This document shows, piece by piece, positions 1 to 4,627 of a DNA stretch of 5,554 nucleotides. Source of the DNA: Hadesarchaea archaeon (GTDB taxonomy: Archaea > Hadarchaeota > Hadarchaeia > Hadarchaeales > Hadarchaeaceae); NCBI GenBank assembly GCA_023129675.1, contig JAGMBM010000127.1, forward strand, positions 1 through 5,554, in the 5' to 3' direction. The position numbers and the translations under genes are program-made. The first letter of the stretch is position 1; each line of letters begins with the position of its first letter. The notes below the pieces were generated by a model. It saw only the letters and a program-made list of their open reading frames with translations, did no database searches and was not told the DNA's origin.

Positions 1-31
1 TGGCCTTCGCGGCCTTAACCTTCTTCGCCAC
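1..31 (-). CDS. Start of a downstream gene, probably 30S ribosomal protein S27ae (cut by window edge)
   Basis: A GTG at 31 opens a frame reading (M)AKKVKAAKA up to the window edge, overlapping the S24e end by 17 nt in another frame. GGAGG at 41-45 lies 9 nt upstream of it. A short Lys/Ala-rich leader suits a ribosomal protein, and S27ae commonly follows S24e in archaea. Only ten codons are visible, so the name comes from gene order and not from the protein itself. Confidence 0.45.
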   Translation of the reverse strand, partial: MAKKVKAAKA

Positions 32-506
32 CCTTGTCGGCCTCCTTGACCTTTTCCTCGGGCTTTGCCCCTTCGGGTGTCTCCTCAGCCTTCTCCGCTT
101 CGGGTTTCTTGGGCTTAGCCTCCTCCTTCGGTTCCTCAGGTTTTGCTTCCTTCGGTTTCTCTACTTTTTTCTCAGGAGGCTTTTCGACCTTCGGTTTCTC
201 CTCGGGTTTTGCCTCCGCCTTGGCCCCCTTTGGCATGTCCCGCTTGAGCAAAAATTTGGGCTCCAGCCCCTCAAGTTGCTCGCGGGAGCTGTAAACGCGG
301 GCAATCCCCGATGCCACCTGGCGACCGTGGGTGCTCGCTAGCTTCTCGATGACGATGAGTTCCTCCGCGACACCAAGCTGGGCCGCGAGCTGGGCGCGCG
401 CGTCCAAGCGCTTTGGGGTTGGCTCCCCCGCGTGATCAGCTTTGAATTTTACTTCAGTACGCTTGAAGAGCGGGTTTTCCGTCTTCTCGATTATCTCGAC
501 CTTCAT
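15..506 (-). CDS. rps24e: 30S ribosomal protein S24e with a long charged C-terminal tail
   Basis: This small-subunit ribosomal protein is shared by archaea and eukaryotes. The core (about residues 1-94) has the family pattern: MKVEIIEKTENPLFKRTEV at the start, TPKRLDARAQLAAQLG, then LIVIEKLASTHGRQVASGIARVY. Archaeal S24e is usually about 100 residues; this one is 163. The extra 69 residues (95-163) are almost only Lys, Glu, Pro and Ala in loose KPEE/AKP repeats and should be disordered. The start is ATG at 506, with GGGGTG 4 nt upstream and a better GAGGTGA match 12 nt upstream; an in-frame stop precedes any earlier start. The 3' end overlaps the start of a probable S27ae gene by 17 nt. The core assignment is secure; the tail's function is unknown. 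Confidence 0.94.
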   Translation of the reverse strand: MKVEIIEKTENPLFKRTEVKFKADHAGEPTPKRLDARAQLAAQLGVAEELIVIEKLASTHGRQVASGIARVYSSREQLEGLEPKFLLKRDMPKGAKAEAKPEEKPKVEKPPEKKVEKPKEAKPEEPKEEAKPKKPEAEKAEETPEGAKPEEKVKEADKGGEEG

Positions 507-594
507 CGTGCACCCCTTTCACCTCGAGCGAAGTTCAATTAAACCTTAGCCCTGCTTATCGGTGCTCCAATTTTCGAGATTGCCTCGCGACAGC

Positions 595-601
595 TTTTAA
601 A
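595..601 (-). promoter_or_regulatory. Possible TATA box for the S24e transcript
   Basis: TTTAAAA on the minus strand begins right after the kinase stop codon, preceded by CGGTAA as a weak BRE. It would place transcription start near 573, with a leader of about 65 nt. A second candidate, TTTAATT at 537-543, would leave a leader of under 10 nt and exclude the full GAGGTGA Shine-Dalgarno at 519-525. The 95-bp gap suggests a promoter here, but neither match is strong. Confidence 0.3.
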
Positions 602-1108
602 TTACCGACTAGTTTTGAATTGCTTTAGTAGCATTTCGAATTCACGACGCTTGGGCTCGGTGACTTCGACGAGCACCAAGCCCTCGCCCGGCTGCCCATA
701 GATGACCGCGGAGCCGAGAGGTGCCGAGAGCACGGCAGGCAAGGTGGCGAGGTCCTCTTCCCCCTCGACGACAATCTTCAGGGGGGGTTTTGCGGCCTCT
801 AAAGCTTCACGCAGCTCCGGGGTGATGCTTCCAGCTTGGTTTTTCACGCGAACGACTGTTGCCTCAAAAGCCTCCACCGCCCGCCTGGTTTTTTCATCGA
901 CGGGTAAACGCATGACCTTCATATCGACGACCGCCACATCCGGCCTGATCCCGGCCTCAAGCAACTCCGCTGCCACGACATCGCCGACCGTGATCAACCT
1001 AGGGGGGTGAAGCTGCCGCAGGCGTTCGATTGCCGCGGCGACATCCGGGAAAAGCTGGCCCAAAGGGCGCTTTAAAAGCGGCCGCACTTCGTCGGGCAAC
1101 TCTAACAC
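602..1108 (-). CDS. GTP-dependent dephospho-CoA kinase (DUF359 family)
   Basis: This enzyme catalyses the last step of archaeal coenzyme A synthesis, phosphorylating the ribose of dephospho-CoA with GTP; the activity was established for the Thermococcus homologue. The 168 residues match the family. Conserved segments visible are ITVGDVV (residues 39-45), VVDMK (60-64, the D-x-K block), VKNQAGSIT (88-96, usually N-P-x-G), VEGEEDLATLP (114-124) and IYGQPGEG (136-143). Met and Gln in the second and third blocks are mild departures from the usual forms I remember. The GTG start at 1108 shares one base with the spt4 stop (TAGTG), and GAGG at 1117-1120 lies 8 nt upstream, so translation is probably coupled to spt4. 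The DUF359 gene next to rpo7-spt4 and S24e is a recurring archaeal arrangement. Assignment is secure at family level. Confidence 0.93.
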   Translation of the reverse strand: MLELPDEVRPLLKRPLGQLFPDVAAAIERLRQLHPPRLITVGDVVAAELLEAGIRPDVAVVDMKVMRLPVDEKTRRAVEAFEATVVRVKNQAGSITPELREALEAAKPPLKIVVEGEEDLATLPAVLSAPLGSAVIYGQPGEGLVLVEVTEPKRREFEMLLKQFKTSR

Positions 1109-1515
1109 TACCGAACCCTCAGCGCGTACTTCCCGGGCAGGGTGATGTTAAGCCGCTTGGCGATTTCAGAATCGTTAGGGTCAAGATATTGTTTATAAAT
1201 ATTTAGCTGCTCGTTACCTTCTTTTATTACATATTCTTTTTTTCCATCAAGAATCTTCCATTCTTTATTGTTTATTGGTTGGATCTCCGCTTGCTCGGAA
1301 AGGACGTATCTGTGCTGTTTAAATATCTCTCTTAAATTCTCGGAAACTTGCTTTTGTTGTAGTTCTTGTTTTAGTTCTAGCGGCAAGCTAAACAAATACG
1401 GCTCAAGCACGACAACGTATCCTGACCAATCACCCGAAAGGGATGTCCCGCTGCATGCCGGGCAGGTGCTCTTCTCGGTAATGAAGTTACAATTACGGCA
1501 GGCCTTCTCGGTCAA
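1108..1515 (-). CDS. spt4: Transcription elongation factor Spt4 (RpoE'') with a 74-residue internal insertion
   Basis: Spt4 pairs with the NGN domain of Spt5 (NusG homologue) as a processivity factor on RNA polymerase. The N-terminal half carries the zinc site: CRNC (Cys6, Cys9) and CPAC (Cys18, Cys21), then GDWSGYVVVLEP (residues 28-39). The C-terminal end, SEIAKRLNITLPGKYALRVR (116-135), is the normal Spt4 ending. Between them are about 74 residues absent from the usual ~60-residue family, so the product is 135 residues; without the insert it would be 61. No frameshift or stop interrupts it and both flanks are canonical. I chose TTG 1515 over ATG 1548 because GGAGG lies 7 nt upstream, it forms a TTGA overlap with the rpo7 stop, and residues from it match family starts. 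The stop TAG shares one base with the next gene's GTG. Spt4 identity is secure; whether the insert is kept in the mature product is unknown. Confidence 0.92.
   Translation of the reverse strand: MTEKACRNCNFITEKSTCPACSGTSLSGDWSGYVVVLEPYLFSLPLELKQELQQKQVSENLREIFKQHRYVLSEQAEIQPINNKEWKILDGKKEYVIKEGNEQLNIYKQYLDPNDSEIAKRLNITLPGKYALRVR
1177..1407. repeat. Direct and inverted repeats at the ends of the spt4 insertion
   Basis: On the plus strand AGGGTCAAG (1177-1185) and CGGCTCAAG (1399-1407) match at 7 of 9 positions and flank the insertion directly, like an eroded target-site duplication. Just inside them, TATTGTTTA (1187-1195) and TAAACAAATA (1389-1398, reverse complement TATTTGTTTA) form inverted ends differing by one T. 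This is the arrangement of a small non-autonomous element. The repeats are short and partly AT-only, so chance cannot be excluded. Confidence 0.4.
1186..1407 (-). other. In-frame 222-bp AT-rich insertion inside spt4
   Basis: This interval equals the inserted 74 codons, counted from one flanking repeat copy to the other. I counted 61 G/C in 180 bases over 1201-1380 (34%), against 33 in 60 (55%) at 1441-1500. It encodes Spt4 residues about 37-110. An N-terminal amphipathic, helix-like part (LPLELKQELQQ, ENLREIFKQ) is followed by a beta-like part with LSEQAEI, EWKILDG, KEYVIKEG and LNIYK. The protein-like pattern and the absence of stops in AT-rich DNA suggest it is translated. I do not recognise the segment with confidence. 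It resembles neither an intein nor a known transposase. Confidence 0.8.
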
Positions 1516-2066
1516 GCCTTGGCCTCCTTGCGGGCTTCCTTGATCCATTCTAGTTTTCCCAGCCCAAGCTGGCGCATCGTCAGGCCTATCTTTCCGCCTC
1601 GTGCCCCTCGACGCACGCTCACCGAAACCACGCGCGTGCGAACTTTATCTCCCTCTTTCAGCGCTCGCTTCGACTCTTTTCCGTAGAGCGCCCCCTTCTT
1701 CTTATCATACCCTACGAAATCGTCCATCACCTGAGAGACATGCACTAAACCATCGATGGGGCCCAAGCGCACGAACCCACCAAACTCGACGATCTCGACC
1801 ACCTCACCAAGCACCACCTCGTTGGCCTCGGGTTTGTAGACGAGAGCATCAAAAGTGACGTCGTGATAGCTTGCCCCGTCACCCATGATTATCCGACCTG
1901 TACCGATCTCCTTGAGCTCAATAATCGCCAAAATCGTGCCCACATCCTTATCGGTCAGGCCCTCGTAATCCTTGTTCAAGATGTCGACGATCGCCTCCTT
2001 GAGGGGCTCACCGAATCGGGTGGGAGGCACCCGCACGGTATCGCGCACGGTTATTATCTTGTACAT
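1512..2066 (-). CDS. rpo7: DNA-directed RNA polymerase subunit Rpo7 (RpoE')
   Basis: This is the larger subunit of the archaeal polymerase stalk (Rpo4/Rpo7, counterpart of eukaryotic RPB7), which binds emerging RNA and aids open-complex formation and elongation. The 184 residues match the family length. The N-terminal tip domain (about 1-80) starts MYKIITV and contains GDGASYHDVTFDALVYKP. It is followed by an S1-type RNA-binding domain (about 82-165) with VEFGGFVRLGPIDGLVHVSQ and KIGLTMRQ, then a short charged helix. The start is ATG at 2066, with GGGGTGA ending 5 nt upstream. The stop TGA overlaps the TTG start of spt4 as TTGA, so the two are probably translationally coupled. A convincing TATA box lies about 65 nt upstream of the start. 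Identity is secure. Confidence 0.96.
   Translation of the reverse strand: MYKIITVRDTVRVPPTRFGEPLKEAIVDILNKDYEGLTDKDVGTILAIIELKEIGTGRIIMGDGASYHDVTFDALVYKPEANEVVLGEVVEIVEFGGFVRLGPIDGLVHVSQVMDDFVGYDKKKGALYGKESKRALKEGDKVRTRVVSVSVRRGARGGKIGLTMRQLGLGKLEWIKEARKEAKA
1523..1527 (-). promoter_or_regulatory. Ribosome binding site deciding the spt4 start
   Basis: A perfect GGAGG on the minus strand, inside the last codons of rpo7, lies 7 nt before TTG at 1515. It favours this start over the upstream ATG at 1548, which would add 11 Gly/Gln-rich residues not typical of Spt4. Confidence 0.75.
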
Positions 2067-2099
2067 TCACTTCACCCCAAATTTTTTCTCATGGTCTAG

Positions 2100-2153
2100 C
2101 CCGAAACCCTCATTTTCTTTGTCGTGCTCATATTTATTCGGCTAGGGTTCGGG
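2100..2153. repeat. Imperfect inverted repeat bracketing the rpo7 promoter
   Basis: The plus strand has CCCGAAACCCT at 2100-2110 and AGGGTTCGGG at 2144-2153; the reverse complement of the second is CCCGAACCCT, so the arms match except for one extra A. They are 33 nt apart and lie on either side of the BRE/TATA element, the gene-proximal arm covering the predicted transcription start. This layout would suit a two-half-site operator, or a hairpin in readthrough RNA coming from hppA. Function is inferred. Confidence 0.6.
2130..2141 (-). promoter_or_regulatory. BRE/TATA promoter for rpo7-spt4-dephospho-CoA kinase
   Basis: The minus strand reads CCGA (BRE-like) followed by ATAAATAT (TATA box). 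Archaeal spacing puts transcription start about 25 nt downstream, near 2107-2110, giving a leader of roughly 40 nt that includes the rpo7 Shine-Dalgarno. It is the strongest promoter match in the window and lies in its largest intergenic gap. Confidence 0.7.
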
Positions 2154-2192
2154 ATCTCATCCACGTTATCTACCTTCCAAAGGTTAACCATG

Positions 2193-4205
2193 TTATCCTC
2201 CCCACACCTTCAAAATTAGGGGGGCGAAAAGCAGGGCTGCCATGGACATCAGCTTGATGAGGATGTTCAGCGATGGCCCCGAAGTGTCTTTGAACGGGTC
2301 CCCTACTGTATCACCTATTACCGAAGCCGCATGGGCCTTGCTGCCCTTACCTCCGAAGCGTCCGGCCTCAATATATTTCTTCGCGTTATCCCATGCTCCA
2401 CCTGCATTGGCCAACGTAATTGCAAGCAAGAGACCAGTAACTATCGCCCCAACCAGCATCCCCCCCAAAGCTTCAGGACCAAGGAGCAATCCAACAGCCA
2501 CGGGTGTCACAACGGCCAGCGCAGCAGGGACCACCATTTTCCTTAGAGCGGCCGTCGTGCTGATTTCGATACACTTGTTATAATCGGATTTCGCCCGCCC
2601 TTGCATGAGCCCAGGGATCTGTCTGAATTGCCTGCGCACTTCCTTAACGATTAATGATGCACCTTCCCCGACCGCCCTCATTGTAAGCGCGCAGAATACA
2701 AAAGGTAGCATACCCCCTATGAGGAGCCCAATAATAATTAGATAACCGGTTGGACCAATGATGTCCAGTGCTGAGATATTCGCCGCCTGGGTATATGCTG
2801 AAAACAGCGCGAGTGCCGTTAGCGCCGCTGAACCAATTGCAAATCCCTTACCTATCGCGGCCGTTGTATTTCCAACTGCATCCAGCCTCTCAGCGCGCAC
2901 CCTCACCTTTCGCCCCATCCCGGACATCTCAGCGATTCCCGCAGCATTGTCGGCGACCGGTCCATAGGTGTCGGTAGCAAGCGTCATGCCCAGGGTGCTT
3001 AACATCCCGACCGCGGCGATCGCTATCCCATATAGCCCAGCGAAATAGAATGCCAGCCCGATTGCTGTACATATCGCAATTATTGGGATTACCGTACTTA
3101 GCATGCCTACTGAGAACCCGCTGATGATGTTAGTTGCGGGGCCAGTCTGGGACGATGTCGCAATAGATCTCACCGGTGAAAACCTATCTTCGGTAAAATA
3201 TTCCGCAGACAAGCCAATCGCAACTCCTGCAACCAAGCCGGCTAACATCGCATAAAAAATCTCCATGACATCGATGAGATACCATATCAACAGGAAGGAA
3301 ACCACCGCCATCAGGATGGCGCTCCCAAACACCCCCTTGTTGAGAGCCGCATGAAGGGTTTTTATTCCAGTACCCCTTCCCACCCGCACGAAAAAAGTTG
3401 CCACGATCGAGCAAAATATCCCGACCGCCGCAAGTGCAAGAGGAAGCACTATTACACTTTGGGGGAGTTCTCCTAGATTAAATGCGACGACCCCTAACAC
3501 CATCGCGGCGATGATGGAACCAACGTATGACTCAAACAGATCTGCACCCATCCCCGCAACATCTCCGACGTTATCACCGACGTTGTCAGCAATTACCGCC
3601 GGATTTCTTGGATCATCCTCGGGTATCCTCGCCTCAACCTTCCCAACTAAGTCGGCCCCCATATCCGCGGATTTGGTATATATTCCACCACCGACCCGCG
3701 CGAAAAGCGCTATCGAGCTGGCCCCGAATCCAAAACCAACGATGATCGTAGGGTCTTCCCACAAGTGGTACAAGACGCTCACGCCCAAAATCCCGAAACC
3801 AACAACACACATCCCCATTACTGCGCCGCTCGAGAACCCAACCTTCAGCCCCCTTCTGATGCTTCTCCTAGCCGCCTCCGCAGTTCGGGCGTTCGACTTG
3901 GTGGCGACCCTCATCCCTATGTTACCCGCCAATGCGGAACAAAATGCTCCAAACGCAAAAGCCGATGCAGTCTGCAGATTTATCGCCAGTGCCAAAAGTG
4001 CCACCACGATAACCGCGTAAACGACCATCACCCGATACTCCTTGTTCATGAAAGTCATCGCCCCCCGGTAGATAGTGTCGGAAAGTTCCCGCATCCGCGC
4101 GGTCCCGACGGGCTGCCGCATGATCTTGAAAGTCAAGTAGCCCGCGAACGCAAGGGCAAGCGCACCCGCCATGAACGCCAGCATCACGAGTTCAAATCCA
4201 ACCAT
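2193..4205 (-). CDS. hppA: Membrane-bound ion-translocating pyrophosphatase, K+-dependent, probably Na+-pumping
   Basis: This integral membrane enzyme couples PPi hydrolysis to cation export. The protein has 670 residues and many hydrophobic segments, consistent with the usual 16 helices. The family signature [11 protein letters not shown] is at about residues 181-191, followed by DNVGDNVGD near 207-215. The C-terminal catalytic segments are [10 protein letters not shown] near 604-613 and [14 protein letters not shown] near 631-644. In [10 protein letters not shown], Ala449 and Gly452 replace the Lys and Thr of K+-independent enzymes, indicating K+ dependence. The membrane glutamate is in DLFESY (Glu225), the position used by Na+-transporting enzymes; H+-pumping K+-independent enzymes have it one helical turn later. 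I chose ATG 4205 because GAGGT lies 6 nt upstream; an in-frame TTG at 4244 would add 13 polar residues and overlap the PIN gene. The gene sits where relatives carry soluble ppa. The ion choice is inferred. Confidence 0.95.
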   Translation of the reverse strand: MVGFELVMLAFMAGALALAFAGYLTFKIMRQPVGTARMRELSDTIYRGAMTFMNKEYRVMVVYAVIVVALLALAINLQTASAFAFGAFCSALAGNIGMRVATKSNARTAEAARRSIRRGLKVGFSSGAVMGMCVVGFGILGVSVLYHLWEDPTIIVGFGFGASSIALFARVGGGIYTKSADMGADLVGKVEARIPEDDPRNPAVIADNVGDNVGDVAGMGADLFESYVGSIIAAMVLGVVAFNLGELPQSVIVLPLALAAVGIFCSIVATFFVRVGRGTGIKTLHAALNKGVFGSAILMAVVSFLLIWYLIDVMEIFYAMLAGLVAGVAIGLSAEYFTEDRFSPVRSIATSSQTGPATNIISGFSVGMLSTVIPIIAICTAIGLAFYFAGLYGIAIAAVGMLSTLGMTLATDTYGPVADNAAGIAEMSGMGRKVRVRAERLDAVGNTTAAIGKGFAIGSAALTALALFSAYTQAANISALDIIGPTGYLIIIGLLIGGMLPFVFCALTMRAVGEGASLIVKEVRRQFRQIPGLMQGRAKSDYNKCIEISTTAALRKMVVPAALAVVTPVAVGLLLGPEALGGMLVGAIVTGLLLAITLANAGGAWDNAKKYIEAGRFGGKGSKAHAASVIGDTVGDPFKDTSGPSLNILIKLMSMAALLFAPLILKVWGG

Positions 4206-4211
4206 TCCATG

Positions 4212-4216
4212 ACCTC
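4212..4216 (-). promoter_or_regulatory. Ribosome binding site deciding the hppA start
   Basis: GAGGT on the minus strand is followed by a 6-nt spacer and then ATG at 4205. It supports this start over the in-frame TTG at 4244, which has no comparable Shine-Dalgarno and would add a charged leader before the first membrane helix. Confidence 0.65.
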
Positions 4217-4234
4217 TCAGGAATTTTCCATCTT

Positions 4235-4615
4235 CTAAATCCAACCGTCTATTGCAAGGTGAGACTTTTGCCGTAAATATATTACTGGAACCCCACGGCG
4301 TCGGAGCTCCTTTCGTAAATCAGCGTCCGTCGTCCCAACTCCGCAACGCCCCCTGAGTGCCAAGTTCAGGATCGCCTCATCCGCTGCACCTTTGACCTTA
4401 ATGACTTCCCCACGCTTGGCTAGGATCAATCCGATCTTGGCTGCCGTCCTTTCCTTGGGCTTGCCCTGCTCGGAAATTCGCCTGAGCTCTTGGAGGACTG
4501 GACTTGGGATAGCGAGTTCATAGGGTTGTTCGAGCAACCTGTCGAACTCCCCCACAACATCCACGCCATATAAACCTGGGATCATCAAGAAACTCGTGTC
4601 CGCGATGACTCGCAA
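4235..4615 (-). CDS. PIN-domain protein, Fcf1/VapC9-like (putative ribonuclease)
   Basis: This is a 126-residue stand-alone PIN domain, a fold typical of Mg2+/Mn2+-dependent ribonucleases. The acidic positions expected for the active site are present: Asp6 in ADTSF, Glu43 in LQELR, Asp79 in AADEAI, and Asp97/Asp99 in GTTDADL. The start is TTG at 4615, because the ADTSF strand begins the fold a few residues later and a GAGG Shine-Dalgarno (4623-4626) lies 7 nt upstream. It follows aIF2 gamma by 12 nt and is probably co-transcribed. From memory, archaeal relatives (COG1412, related to the eukaryotic rRNA-processing nuclease Fcf1) often sit beside aIF2 gamma and rpo7, which favours a housekeeping RNA-processing role over a toxin. 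I see no antitoxin gene next to it. The fold is secure; the substrate is unknown. Confidence 0.87.
   Translation of the reverse strand: MRVIADTSFLMIPGLYGVDVVGEFDRLLEQPYELAIPSPVLQELRRISEQGKPKERTAAKIGLILAKRGEVIKVKGAADEAILNLALRGRCGVGTTDADLRKELRRRGVPVIYLRQKSHLAIDGWI
4274..4284 (-). promoter_or_regulatory. Possible internal TATA box for hppA
   Basis: The minus strand reads TAATATATTTA inside the 3' end of the PIN gene, an AT-rich island in GC-rich coding DNA. If it is a TATA box, transcription would start near 4254, leaving a leader of about 50 nt before ATG 4205. The upstream bases (CCAG) are a poor BRE, and the segment also encodes ordinary PIN residues (VIYL), so this is tentative. Confidence 0.25.
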
Positions 4616-4627
4616 CCAAATTCCTCA

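Larger units (their letters stand above)
2067..2192. other. Intergenic region between hppA and rpo7
   Basis: This 126-bp gap is the largest non-coding stretch in the window. It holds the rpo7 promoter and an inverted repeat around it. Just after the hppA stop there is a tiny hairpin (2172-2184, arms ACCTT/AAGGT). I see no oligo-T run on the transcribed strand that would mark an archaeal terminator, so readthrough from hppA into rpo7 is possible. Confidence 0.8.

Noticed and set aside
34..294. Plus-strand Ser/Phe/Gly-rich frame opposite S24e
   Set aside because: It is the mirror of the repetitive Lys/Glu/Pro tail codons on the minus strand and not a gene in its own right.
1177..1407. The spt4 insert as an intein
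   Set aside because: At 74 residues it is shorter than any mini-intein I know. It does not begin with Cys or Ser, and it lacks the terminal His-Asn before a Cys/Ser/Thr.
1516..1548. ATG at 1548 as the spt4 start
   Set aside because: It overlaps rpo7 by 37 nt, adds a Gly/Gln-rich stretch foreign to the family, and lacks the well-placed GGAGG that TTG 1515 has.
2172..2184. Small hairpin (ACCTT-3 nt-AAGGT) after the hppA stop as a terminator
   Set aside because: The arms are only 5 bp and no T-run follows on the transcribed strand, so I do not call it a terminator.
3184..3414. Second minus-strand frame of 76 codons within hppA
   Set aside because: It lies entirely inside hppA in another frame and its translation resembles no protein family.
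3511..4238. Long plus-strand open frames opposite hppA (169 and 157 codons)
   Set aside because: They are antisense shadows of a conserved membrane protein, with low-complexity Pro/Ser/Ala translations, no recognisable motif and no Shine-Dalgarno.
4235..4615. PIN protein as a VapC toxin of a toxin-antitoxin pair
   Set aside because: No antitoxin gene is adjacent; its neighbours are aIF2 gamma and hppA in a housekeeping operon, matching the conserved position of the Fcf1-like PIN protein.
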